NCBI GenBank assembly: GCA_016195915.1
Contig: JACPYS010000031.1
Span: forward strand, 37,502-101,501
From: Betaproteobacteria bacterium
GTDB lineage: Bacteria > Pseudomonadota > Gammaproteobacteria > Burkholderiales > SG8-39
Length of the DNA: 64,000 bases
Direction of reading: 5' to 3'
The position numbers and the translations under genes were made by a program. The stretch's first letter is position 1. Each line of letters begins with the position of its first letter. Of this stretch, positions 1-7,156 are shown piece after piece. The notes under the pieces were generated by a model. It had not been told where the DNA came from. It saw only the letters and a program-made list of their open reading frames with translations, and made no database searches.

Positions 1-243
1 CGGCCCGGGACCGGCGCATTCATCGACATCCTGAGAGGCCATGGCATTGCGATCGAGCAGACCCGGACCTCGCGGTCCGATCTCAGGGATCCGGCCGATC
101 CCGCGCAGCTTGCGGAACTAGCGCGGCGCGGCGATACCATGACACTGATTCGCGTGCTGCGCACCCAGCGCGACATCAGCCTCGCCGACGCGAAGACCCG
201 GGCTGATGCGATGATTCGGGAGGCGCGGGGTGGAGGGATCTGA
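1..243 (+). CDS. C-terminal part of a protein with a bL12-like tail
   Basis: An open frame enters from the left edge and ends at TGA 241-243, giving the last 80 residues of a longer protein. The end of the chain (LAELARRGDTMTLIRVLR, followed by DISLADAKTRADAM) resembles the C-terminal helix pattern of ribosomal protein bL12-like domains, in which a short helix carrying an I-K/R-x-L-R motif is followed by an L-x-E/D-A-K helix. Such domains occur in many small uncharacterised proteins. The stop lies directly against the end of the convergent PIN toxin gene. The function is not recognisable from this fragment. Confidence 0.6.
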   Translation, partial: RPGTGAFIDILRGHGIAIEQTRTSRSDLRDPADPAQLAELARRGDTMTLIRVLRTQRDISLADAKTRADAMIREARGGGI

Positions 244-660
244 TCAGCGTTCGAACCACTTCACGAGTTCGAAGCGCTTGCCTCTCCTCAGTCGGAAGTC
301 GGTGAAGTCTCGGATATCCACTGTCAGTATGGCCCGGCAACCGGTCTTCTCCGCAAGCCAGACGATTGACGCATCGGCGAAGTCGATATCACGGTCGGCG
401 TACTTGCGGATGAGGTTCCCAATATCCGGGTAGGCCGATGTCGGGACTTCCGCGACTGAAACGGCGCCTCGCTGGATCCATTCGAACAGCCGGGCTTTGC
501 CGTCGGGATCGAGGAAAAAGCAGGTTTCGACGACCACTGGTGCCACAGTGAGGAGAGGATGTCGATTGTTCCTGAGAAATTCGCGCGCCGGTGCGCGCAG
601 CCGCTCGGCGGGGCGGAAAAGCGGGACAAGAAAACCGGTGTCGACGATGACGCCGGTCAC
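244..660 (-). CDS. PIN-domain toxin, VapC-like ribonuclease
   Basis: A 138-residue PIN-domain protein, the usual length for VapC toxins, which are Mg-dependent ribonucleases. The acidic active-site set is visible: Asp7 in VIVDTG, Glu45 in VVVET, Asp96 in DIDFADAS and Asp115/Asp118 in TVDIRDF. The start is GTG at 658-660, which overlaps the antitoxin stop as GTGA, so the pair is translationally coupled with the antitoxin first, as in VapBC modules. The active site looks complete, so the toxin is probably functional. RNA target unknown. A fossil of a related toxin C-terminus (RKGKRF..VKWF) lies at 3701-3753. Confidence 0.85.
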   Translation of the reverse strand: MTGVIVDTGFLVPLFRPAERLRAPAREFLRNNRHPLLTVAPVVVETCFFLDPDGKARLFEWIQRGAVSVAEVPTSAYPDIGNLIRKYADRDIDFADASIVWLAEKTGCRAILTVDIRDFTDFRLRRGKRFELVKWFER

Positions 661-929
661 TTTTCACCCATCGATTTGCGCTTCTTCCCACGGAAGTGTT
701 CCCGCAGCAGCCGCCTGCTGTGCCGCGCGATATCCTCGGTGGGCGCAGCATCGGTGTGCGGCCCGAACAGATCCTTGCCCAGGTCGTAGGCGCTCGGTTT
801 CTGCGCGTTTGCGGAGAGCAAGTCAATAAGCGCCTGCTTCACGGCCTCGCTCTTGGTGATACGGCGCTTTGCGCAGTATTCAGCGAGTTCCTGCTCTACG
901 CGACCGGGCAGGCGAACGGTGAGAGTCAT
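657..929 (-). CDS. Ribbon-helix-helix antitoxin of the PIN toxin
   Basis: A 90-residue antitoxin. Residues 1-40 have the ribbon-helix-helix pattern (MTLTVRLPGRVEQEL, then a helix with ITKSEAVKQAL) that binds operator DNA as a dimer. The charged remainder should wrap the toxin. ATG at 927-929 is preferred over the upstream in-frame start because GGAG sits 8 bases before it. The last codon and stop overlap the toxin GTG start. Autoregulation is expected for the family. The N-terminal 40 residues are duplicated in the solo gene at 1074-1217, so the two may share operators. Confidence 0.82.
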   Translation of the reverse strand: MTLTVRLPGRVEQELAEYCAKRRITKSEAVKQALIDLLSANAQKPSAYDLGKDLFGPHTDAAPTEDIARHSRRLLREHFRGKKRKSMGEK

Positions 930-1073
930 TGGCGATCTCCGCTCGAATACCCTGTCTTCCACGAGGTCCGCCGCTTGCGCGCGTGCCCGCGAACGCTGGC
1001 GCGTAATGCCGCTTTGATGTTTCCGGACACGTCGGATCCGTCGCCTTTGTCCCCGCCGATGAACGGTTGGCGC

Positions 1074-1217
1074 TCATCGTGCGCTCCTGCCCGCGGGCGC
1101 CCGCAGCAACTCCTCCAGCGCCCGCTGCACCGCCTCGCTCTTGGTGAGGCGGTGCTTGACGCAGTATTCAGCCAGCTCCTGTTCGACGCGCGGGGGCAGG
1201 CGCACGGTCAGGGTCAT
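1074..1217 (-). CDS. Truncated solo ribbon-helix-helix antitoxin paralogue
   Basis: A 47-residue frame begins MTLTVRLPPRVEQEL and continues with LTKSEAVQRAL, nearly the same as residues 1-40 of the antitoxin at 657-929. It ends at TGA 1074-1076 without the toxin-binding tail and has no toxin after it. GGAG lies just upstream of the ATG at 1215-1217, and a perfect palindrome (1232-1260) sits at the promoter position. What remains is a DNA-binding domain alone. It may be a decayed VapB copy, or a small repressor that still binds the shared operator. Start and stop were read directly from the sequence. Confidence 0.7.
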   Translation of the reverse strand: MTLTVRLPPRVEQELAEYCVKHRLTKSEAVQRALEELLRAPAGRSAR

Positions 1218-1231
1218 GCGGGGTCTCCAGT

Positions 1232-1260
1232 GTAATACAGTGCACGACGAATTGTATTAC
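1232..1260. promoter_or_regulatory. Palindromic operator upstream of the solo antitoxin
   Basis: Perfect 8-bp inverted repeat: GTAATACA at 1232-1239 and TGTATTAC at 1253-1260, 13 bases apart. It lies 14 bases upstream of the solo RHH start codon, where RHH antitoxins bind their own promoters. The AT-rich arms stand out in this GC-rich region. Binding is inferred. Confidence 0.6.
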
Positions 1261-1697
1261 TGCAGGCTCAGGCCGCCAAGCGCTCATTCAGCCCGTCCGG
1301 GATCACGAAGTTGGTCGGTGACGCAGCGCTTCCTGGAAGCACTTCGAGGGGAAGCGGACATCTCTACGGACTGCCAATCCGGCGTTTCGGGTTCGCGCTC
1401 CGATCGGGGAGCCACCTAGCAGCATTACCGGGCACCGCTGCAGACCGCGGAGAAAATTCCTCGCCCTTATCGCTTCGCTCGACAGATGCTTCTGTTGGAA
1501 TGCGAGAACTTTCGCTGCCGAGGGAGTAGTATCTTCTCGGTTCTTGTATCCGCAGACCCTCGTGTCGCGCCAACGGGGGCAGCCGAGGATCCGGGACAAC
1601 GCGCGTAACGGAAGCTATTTACCATGTCTAAAGGTTTACTTTACCGGCGCAAGACTCGCAGAGTGATAATTTTGAGTCTCATCCCTGAGGAGCCGTC
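1261..1697. other. Intergenic stretch without a recognisable gene
   Basis: This 437-base stretch has only short overlapping frames on both strands with no ribosome binding site and no family resemblance. A segment near 1386-1397 (GGTTCGCGCTCC) looks like a tRNA T-arm, but no acceptor stem, D-arm or anticodon arm can be folded around it. The last 70 bases become AT-richer (GATAAT at 1665-1670) and may hold the promoter of the small frame at 1698. Nothing else is seen. Confidence 0.5.
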
Positions 1698-1949
1698 ATG
1701 CGCATCCGCAGAATCAGCTATGCCAGGTACCGCCGCAACATTCCCTTCTGTGAGCGTCAAGCAAAAGGCGAGGAAATTCACCTGACGCAACTGGGAAATA
1801 TTGTCGGAATCTTGTTTGGCGAACCATTTCCAGAGGAACCTCAGGTTGGTTCAATGCCCGGTCGCGGCAAGGTTATCTGGCGGACGCCCCACATCACGTC
1901 CTCAAGTTCGAATCAAAATGTAGCGCTCACCCGTTCTCGTGCCCCCTAA
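1698..1949 (+). CDS. Small hypothetical protein
   Basis: An 83-residue basic frame starting at ATG 1698 with a good Shine-Dalgarno (GAGGAG, 5 bases upstream). I recognise no family. The first 55 residues have mixed, protein-like composition; the end (SSSSNQNVALTRSRAP) looks like read-through into non-coding sequence. It precedes the hypothetical gene at 2031 on the same strand and may be co-transcribed or a remnant. It is kept mainly because of the ribosome binding site. Confidence 0.35.
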   Translation: MRIRRISYARYRRNIPFCERQAKGEEIHLTQLGNIVGILFGEPFPEEPQVGSMPGRGKVIWRTPHITSSSSNQNVALTRSRAP

Positions 1950-2030
1950 GCAAAAGCGCGGCGGCAGGCCAACGCACCTATCCCATAAGAGCGACAAACT
2001 GTTTGCCCGCCGACGCCGGCGGCCGATCCC

Positions 2031-2609
2031 ATGGATACGCGCCAGATTCAACTGAATGACTTGATACTTGCCTACCTCAGGTATAAAAATTGGATGGACT
2101 ACGACACGGTGCATTCGGCCTTCTGCGCCGAGGAAATTATTGTGATGCAGGCACTCTTCGGGACGGCGTATATCAAGGTGCCGGCCGCTTTGATTACTGC
2201 AAGCTACGAGGAGCTACTGGCTTGCATGGACAAACGTCAAGCCACGCTGAGAATGCAAACTGATGCAGTTTACTCGTCCACCTATGAAGATCAGATCGAC
2301 GATATTCTCAAGGAACTGGAGAAATCCGCACTCAAATCTGAACTCCATTATTTCACTGCGCTTCATGAGGCAACTATGCGAACCGCTGCGAGTGCTCGGT
2401 GGGATATTGAGCAGGAATCGGGAAAGTTGGCTCTCGATAAAGAACCACTTGAAGATTACTACGAGAAATCGGATGAGGCGACTATTGAACGCATCCGGAC
2501 CCTCATCATTGCCGAACACCCTGAAATCGAATCGATGAGTTTTCCTGTCGAGAAACTTCGTGACATGGGACTGCCAAAGCAACCTCCAGAGCCGGTTGGA
2601 TGGACTTAG
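2031..2609 (+). CDS. Hypothetical acidic helical protein
   Basis: A 192-residue protein of unknown family, starting ATG 2031. Composition is clearly protein-like: mostly predicted helices rich in Glu, Ala and Leu (for example DDILKELEKSALKSELHYF), with no signal peptide or membrane segment, so probably cytosolic. Base composition is lower in G+C than the surrounding catabolic genes, which fits recent acquisition. No enzymatic motif is visible. The neighbourhood is toxin-antitoxin relics and other orphan genes, so a mobile-region role is possible but not shown. Confidence 0.65.
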   Translation: MDTRQIQLNDLILAYLRYKNWMDYDTVHSAFCAEEIIVMQALFGTAYIKVPAALITASYEELLACMDKRQATLRMQTDAVYSSTYEDQIDDILKELEKSALKSELHYFTALHEATMRTAASARWDIEQESGKLALDKEPLEDYYEKSDEATIERIRTLIIAEHPEIESMSFPVEKLRDMGLPKQPPEPVGWT

Positions 2610-2850
2610 TCGAGTGCCGCCTCTGGCAGCCAGGATCGCGAGAAGACCATGCAGCTGCAATGAAGGCAAGAAAGAGAGGATCGTGCCAACTCTTACACGT
2701 CCGATGGAAATCTGCGGGGCAGGCGGGTCCCGGCGCGTAGCGCGAAGAAATCCGGGGCCAAGCGCCGGTAGGAAGCCCACCGGAATGCACGGGAGTAACG
2801 GTTGCGGGCGGGCGAACATCGCCTCAAACACCGAAATTCGGACACGCTGC

Positions 2851-3306
2851 CTACTTTCTGGGAGTGAGGCCCCGATCTCGGCCATCCCAAACCCAATTCG
2901 ACCCTTTTTTGATTTCCCTTTGTCCGCCTGTACCATCATTCTTGATGACAAATCGTATTTCTCCGCAACCTCGCAGGTGAGGCACAATCGTAATGGTCGT
3001 TGTCGTTTCCGTCCTAATCACTGTTGCTTCCAGTTCGTTCCTAAAACAGATGTCGAGTCGGCCCGCTACCATCCTGAAAATCGCTTTTCCGCCGCGGTCT
3101 TCAACATTAATATAGCCGGGCGTGTCCCGTTCGCCGGGCAGCCGTGTATCACTAAGCCTACTACCACCGGAATAAGTCTGATATTCCCAACTCTGTGCAC
3201 ACGCCTTAGTCGCAGCGAAAGTGATTGACGCGGCAACCGCTACAGCGAATACCCACCCGGCGACACGGAAGGATTGTTCACTCGTGCCGGAACTTGATGT
3301 GCTCAT
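2851..3306 (-). CDS. Hypothetical secreted protein
   Basis: A 151-residue protein. Residues 14-37 are hydrophobic (VAGWVFAVAVAASITFAA) and end in a signal-peptidase-like ACAQS site, so the mature part of about 113 residues is probably periplasmic or extracellular. The mature chain is polar and beta-rich, with a pair of cysteines near the centre (DICF and LRGCG) that could form a disulphide. ATG 3304-3306 has AGGAGA upstream. A 12-bp perfect palindrome (3318-3329) lies just before the ribosome binding site. No family recognised; function unknown. Confidence 0.6.
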   Translation of the reverse strand: MSTSSSGTSEQSFRVAGWVFAVAVAASITFAATKACAQSWEYQTYSGGSRLSDTRLPGERDTPGYINVEDRGGKAIFRMVAGRLDICFRNELEATVIRTETTTTITIVPHLRGCGEIRFVIKNDGTGGQREIKKGSNWVWDGRDRGLTPRK

Positions 3307-3317
3307 AGAGTTCTCCT

Positions 3318-3329
3318 GTCAGCGCTGAC
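3318..3329. promoter_or_regulatory. 12-bp perfect palindrome before the secreted-protein gene
   Basis: GTCAGCGCTGAC reads the same on both strands. It sits directly upstream of the AGGAGA ribosome binding site of the gene starting at 3306, a position suited to repressor binding. The cognate regulator is unknown. Confidence 0.4.
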
Positions 3330-3473
3330 GCAGTCAATTGAAGAATCAGTTGGTTTGGGTTTGCAGAAATTGATCTCCGTAGAGATATCGCCGAATCGGT
3401 TTCTTGCAATCGATTCTTAGCCCAACCAATATGTTCCGCTGTTACGACGTGTTGTTACCTGGCCCTCGTGACG

Positions 3474-3659
3474 CTAACACAGAGGCCACGGATTTGCGAA
3501 ATCAATAGGACTGGCACGCCGGAGCAGCTTGCCGGATAAGGCACGGGTAATCGTCCACTGAACGATTCTCCGGCCGCCACTTCCGATCGAAACCCGGTAT
3601 TCGTTCAGGGTCAGGCTGACGGGACGCTTGGGCGCTTCCGGGTCGTAGCGGACGTTCAT
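3474..3659 (-). pseudogene. Fossil of a CcdA-like antitoxin
   Basis: The start is intact: GGAGG six bases before ATG 3657-3659, then MNVRYDPEAPKRPVSLTLNE, which matches the conserved N-terminus of CcdA-family antitoxins (YDP-x-APKR-x-x-xLSLN). After about residue 23 the similarity stops and the frame continues with unrelated, Arg-rich residues to a stop at 3474. The helical toxin-binding part is missing and no CcdB gene follows. I read it as a 3'-truncated or frameshifted antitoxin relic, 41 bases downstream of a PIN toxin relic. Confidence 0.55.
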
Positions 3660-3700
3660 AGGGTTCCTCCAATGCGCATGATATGCGCATCCGACGCAAT

Positions 3701-3753
3701 TCAATTTCCAAACCACTTCACCGGATCGAACCGCTTGCCTTTCCTCAAACGAT
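3701..3753 (-). pseudogene. Fossil C-terminus of a PIN toxin
   Basis: Reading the minus strand, about 17 codons (NRLRKGKRFDPVKWFGN, stop TGA at 3701-3703) match the C-terminus of the intact PIN toxin at 244-660 (RLRRGKRFELVKWFER). Nothing of the body of the toxin remains: the frame abuts the stop of the GGDEF gene at 3754. This is a 3' tail left by a deletion, and it shows that a second VapC-like gene once stood here. Confidence 0.6.
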
Positions 3754-5025
3754 TCAGGCAGAGAGGGTGTTGGACTGCTCCGCGGGCGCCGCGACTACCA
3801 TCCGATTGCGGCCGTTCGCCTTGGCACTCTTCGCCGCAGCGTCAGCCGAATGCAGCATCGTATCCCAGCTCTCGCCGTGCTCGCCGTAGACGGCGACGCC
3901 GATACTCACCGTCACCGGATTCTTGACCGCCGCGCGGGGTGACGCCTGGCGCTCGATTTCCTGCCGTATCCGGTCCGCCGTACCGGTCGCGCCTTCGTCG
4001 CGCGCACCGGGCATCAAAAGCACGAATACGTCGCCTTCGAGGCGGCCGATCATGTCGTAATTGCGGATCATGCCGCGCAGGATTTCAACGATCGTCACCA
4101 GCACGCGGTCCCCGGCCGCCTGCCCGTGCGCATCGTTGACCCGCTGCAACCGGTCGATGTTGATGAGCAGGAGCGCAAAACGCGAATCGGACCTGCGCTT
4201 GGTCCGTGCAATTTCCCGCTCGAAATAGTGAACGAAGGCCGGACGGTTGAGCGCGCCCGTCAGCCGATCCAGCGACACGAGCTGCCGCATGCGGAAGTGG
4301 ATGCGCTCCGTGACCACCCACAGCAGCAGGATGGTGCCAAGCAGGAGGCCGGCAATGAGCCCGACCAGCATCACCGCGTCGGCCACGTCCGGCTCGGAAT
4401 CAGCGCCTGATTCGGCATGCGCCAGCATGAACGCGCCGTGCATCACCAGGGATACGCCGAACAGCCCGAAGATGATCCCGATCATGCGCAACGGGAGCCC
4501 TTCGCGCAGCTCCTTGCCCTGGTCGAAGCCGTAAGCCACCCTGCAAGCGAGAAATCCCGTCATCCCCATGCCCGCAAGGTGGCGCAGCCACCCTTCCACC
4601 GGCACCGCGTAGAGTACAACCAGCGCGAGCACGAAAGCTCCGAGCAGCACCCAGCCGGTGACGTCGCGCCTTGCGTCATCGACGCTCGACCGGGCGCTGG
4701 CCTGAGCGAACGTCAGGGCGAGCCCCACGAGCCCCAGTCCCAAGACCTGCGATGCGATTACGGGGACGTAACCCCGCAGGCTGATGAGCACCAGCCCGCA
4801 GGCGAGGGCGACCAGACCTGCGCCCCAGAACCGGCAGGGCCGCATATGCGCCTGGCCCGGGCTGAACGCGAGCGACACCGGTCCGAGCACGCTGCAGACC
4901 ACGATGGTCGCGACCTGCAGAGTTCTGATGTCGAGGTACAGAGGGCCTCCCTTCCCGCGAGATTGACTTGCCTCATACTCCGGAATAGATTCTACAGCGC
5001 GTCCTTTGCGGCGATTTGAATCCAT
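3754..5025 (-). CDS. Membrane-anchored GGDEF diguanylate cyclase
   Basis: A 423-residue protein. The N-terminal 230 residues form about seven hydrophobic segments (from LYLDIRTLQVATIVV to LLLGTILLLWVV), a membrane sensor of the MASE/7TM type. A GGDEF domain follows (DRLTGALNRPAF, then INIDRLQRVND). The signature loop reads GRLEGDVFVLL, so GGDEF is changed to EGDVF; catalytic Asp/Glu positions differ from consensus and activity is uncertain. ATG 5023-5025 is chosen because the longer upstream frame is Arg-rich and not membrane-like. It is divergent from the C39-like lipoprotein gene. Confidence 0.75.
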   Translation of the reverse strand: MDSNRRKGRAVESIPEYEASQSRGKGGPLYLDIRTLQVATIVVCSVLGPVSLAFSPGQAHMRPCRFWGAGLVALACGLVLISLRGYVPVIASQVLGLGLVGLALTFAQASARSSVDDARRDVTGWVLLGAFVLALVVLYAVPVEGWLRHLAGMGMTGFLACRVAYGFDQGKELREGLPLRMIGIIFGLFGVSLVMHGAFMLAHAESGADSEPDVADAVMLVGLIAGLLLGTILLLWVVTERIHFRMRQLVSLDRLTGALNRPAFVHYFEREIARTKRRSDSRFALLLINIDRLQRVNDAHGQAAGDRVLVTIVEILRGMIRNYDMIGRLEGDVFVLLMPGARDEGATGTADRIRQEIERQASPRAAVKNPVTVSIGVAVYGEHGESWDTMLHSADAAAKSAKANGRNRMVVAAPAEQSNTLSA

Positions 5026-5067
5026 TGCGCTTGGAATCAGCAGCCCGGAAACTTTTGGATCTTGCTC

Positions 5068-5095
5068 AAAACGCCCGCATGATCGCGGGCGTTTT
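5068..5095. terminator. Terminator-like hairpin between divergent genes
   Basis: Perfect 11-bp inverted repeat AAAACGCCCGC (5068-5078) and GCGGGCGTTTT (5085-5095) around a 6-base loop, with further T residues after it. This is the shape of a bidirectional intrinsic terminator, yet it lies in the head-to-head spacer of two divergent genes, and its loop contains ATG 5079, a candidate start of the plus-strand gene. It may end a short RNA, attenuate transcription, or hide the start codon. Confidence 0.55.
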
Positions 5096-6020
5096 GTTTC
5101 TCGTCGTCCAATTGGGCGGTTGCGCGCTGCTGCTGCCGCAGACCGAAGCCTTGCGCGAAGCCTGGCCTGCCGGTCTTCCCCCGCGTGTCGATCTCGATCG
5201 CGTTCCGTTCTTTCCCCAGGAGGACTATCAGTGCGGTCCCGCGGCGCTGGCCACCGCACTATCCGATCTTGGTGCCAGGGTCACTCCCGAGGACCTTGTA
5301 GCACAGGTCTATCTGCCGGCACGGCAGGGGAGCCTTCAAGTCGAGATGCTCGCCGCCCCGCGCCGGTATGGCATGGTGTCTTACCAGCTGACGCCGCGGT
5401 TCGAAGACCTGCTGCGCGAGGTGGCCGCCGGCACGCCGGTCGTCGTGCTGCAGGATTACGGCGTATGGCCGGTTTCCATCTGGCATTACGCGGTCGTCGT
5501 GGGCTACGACTACACGAAGGGCGAACTGGTGCTGCGCTCGGGTGAGAAGCGCACGCTGTCCATGCCGTTCGCGGTTCTCGAGTACACGTGGAAGGAGAGC
5601 GGCTACTGGGCGATGGTCGTGGTTCCGCCGGAGCGCATCCCGGCCACGGCCACGGAATCGGGTCATCTCACGGCGATCGCAGCGATGGAGCGCCTCGGCA
5701 ACCCGCCGGCCGCGATCAAGGCGTATTCCACGTTTCTTCGTCGCTGGGCGGATAACCTCACCGCGGCCATCGGGCTGGCGAACGGCCACTACGCTCTTGG
5801 CGAGATCCGGGAGGCTGAACGGGTGTTGCGGCAGGCCGCCGAGCGCCACCCGGATTCCGCGGCCGTACTGAACAATCTTGCGCAAACCCAGTCGGACCAG
5901 GGCCGCAACGAAGAAGCGCTGGGGACGATCGAACGCGCGATCGCGCTCAAGGGGCCGTTCCTCGCGGCAGCGCGGGAGACCCGTGAATTGATCCTGCGGC
6001 GAATGAGAAAGGCCGATTGA
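5079..6020 (+). CDS. C39-like cysteine peptidase lipoprotein with TPR repeats
   Basis: A 313-residue protein with a lipobox (VVQLGGC, Cys15 from ATG 5079), so probably anchored to the outer membrane. A C39-like papain-fold domain follows: Cys52 in DYQCGPAALA, His136 in SIWHYAVVVGYD, with an Asp nearby. The C-terminal third has tetratricopeptide-like helices (AAIGLANGHYALGEIREAERV and similar). It resembles the PA2778 family of peptidases with TPRs. The start is uncertain: TTG codons at 5016, 5025 and 5031 would add a charged n-region. The hairpin at 5068-5095 covers the ATG. Substrate unknown. Confidence 0.72.
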   Translation: MIAGVLFLVVQLGGCALLLPQTEALREAWPAGLPPRVDLDRVPFFPQEDYQCGPAALATALSDLGARVTPEDLVAQVYLPARQGSLQVEMLAAPRRYGMVSYQLTPRFEDLLREVAAGTPVVVLQDYGVWPVSIWHYAVVVGYDYTKGELVLRSGEKRTLSMPFAVLEYTWKESGYWAMVVVPPERIPATATESGHLTAIAAMERLGNPPAAIKAYSTFLRRWADNLTAAIGLANGHYALGEIREAERVLRQAAERHPDSAAVLNNLAQTQSDQGRNEEALGTIERAIALKGPFLAAARETRELILRRMRKAD

Positions 6021-6080
6021 AGCACATCGTCTAGAATTGCCCGCCGCGATTCCAGGGAAAAGCGATTGCCCAACGCATCG

Positions 6081-7151
6081 ATGAATTTCTCGCAGACCTA
6101 TGACGAGGCGCGCGGCAGGTTTCTGTCTGCCGCGGCATCGCTCGGCATCGCGCCTGAGCGCCATATCCACCCTTCGGCACGCGGACACGACGGCGAGACG
6201 CTGTCGATGGACGTCGCGGTGATTGGCGACGCGAAGGCTGCAAAGCTCCTCATCCTCACCTCGGGCACGCACGGCGTCGAAGGCTACTGCGGTTCCGGCG
6301 CGCAGCTTGCGTTGCTCGGCGATCCGGCATTTCTCGCGCACGCGCGCGAAACCGGCGTGACGGTAGTGTTCGTCCATGCGGTGAACCCGTACGGGTTTTC
6401 GCACTGGAGCCGCACCAACGAGGACAACATCGACCTCAATCGCAACTTTCTCGATCACGCGAAACCTTATCCGCCGCATGCGGCCTATGCCGAAGTTCAC
6501 GCGCTGCTCGTGCCACGCAGCTGGCCGCCGGATGCGGCCACCGAGGCCGCAATTGCAGAGTTCATCGACCAACGCGGAATGCGCGCATATCAGCAGGCAG
6601 TTTCCGGCGGGCAGTACGCATTTGCGGACGGGCTGTTCTTTGGCGGCAACGCGCCTTCCTGGAGCAACCGCACGGTGCGAACGTTGCTGCGCGGGTTTGC
6701 GCCGAACGCGCGCGAGGTGTTCTGGATCGATTTCCACACCGGACTCGGTCCCTACGGTCATGGCGAGCTGATCCATGCCGCGCGCGACGATGCGGCGGAA
6801 CTCGCGCGCGCCAAGGCGGTGTGGGGCGACAAGGTCACCTCGGTCTACGACGGAAGCTCGACCTCGGCGCGGCTCGATGGCCTGCTGGCCTGTTCCGCGT
6901 ACGAGGAATTGCCGCAGGCGCGATACACGGGTATCGCAATCGAATACGGCACGCTGCCGCAGCCGCAGGTGTTGCTCGCCCTGCGGGCGGAAAACTGGTT
7001 GCGTCTGCATCCTGAGGCTGACGCCTCATTGCGCGCCGCAATCACGAAGCAATGCCGCGACGCGTTCTACTGCGATGCCGACGACTGGAAGGCGACGATT
7101 GTGGAGCAGGCGCGCAAATGCGCGGAGGACGCGCTCGGCGCTGCGGGTTGA
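6081..7151 (+). CDS. DUF2817 family M14-like metallopeptidase
   Basis: A DUF2817 protein of about 356 residues, a carboxypeptidase-A-like (M14) fold found in proteobacteria. Visible family blocks are TSGTHGVEGYCGSGAQ (the His and Glu of the metal site), the VNPYGF block, NIDLNRNF, and IDFHTGLGPYG with the distal His. Length is normal. The start is ATG 6081; a TTG at 6066 is preceded by AGGGAAA and is an alternative. It follows the C39-like lipoprotein gene by 60 bases on the same strand. Substrate is unknown for the family. Confidence 0.8.
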   Translation: MNFSQTYDEARGRFLSAAASLGIAPERHIHPSARGHDGETLSMDVAVIGDAKAAKLLILTSGTHGVEGYCGSGAQLALLGDPAFLAHARETGVTVVFVHAVNPYGFSHWSRTNEDNIDLNRNFLDHAKPYPPHAAYAEVHALLVPRSWPPDAATEAAIAEFIDQRGMRAYQQAVSGGQYAFADGLFFGGNAPSWSNRTVRTLLRGFAPNAREVFWIDFHTGLGPYGHGELIHAARDDAAELARAKAVWGDKVTSVYDGSSTSARLDGLLACSAYEELPQARYTGIAIEYGTLPQPQVLLALRAENWLRLHPEADASLRAAITKQCRDAFYCDADDWKATIVEQARKCAEDALGAAG

Positions 7152-7156
7152 TGTCT

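Noticed and set aside
1303..1599. 98-codon minus-strand frame and a T-arm-like GGTTCGCGCTCC
   Set aside because: No ribosome binding site, no homology I recognise, and no complete tRNA fold around the T-arm-like bases.
5026..5259. N-terminal extension of the GGDEF protein by 78 residues
   Set aside because: Arg-rich, not membrane-like, and antisense to the C39-like gene; ATG 5025 is preferred.
5259..7010. 583-codon open frame on the minus strand
   Set aside because: Antisense to the C39-like and DUF2817 genes; Arg-rich, no family features. Long antisense frames are expected at high G+C.
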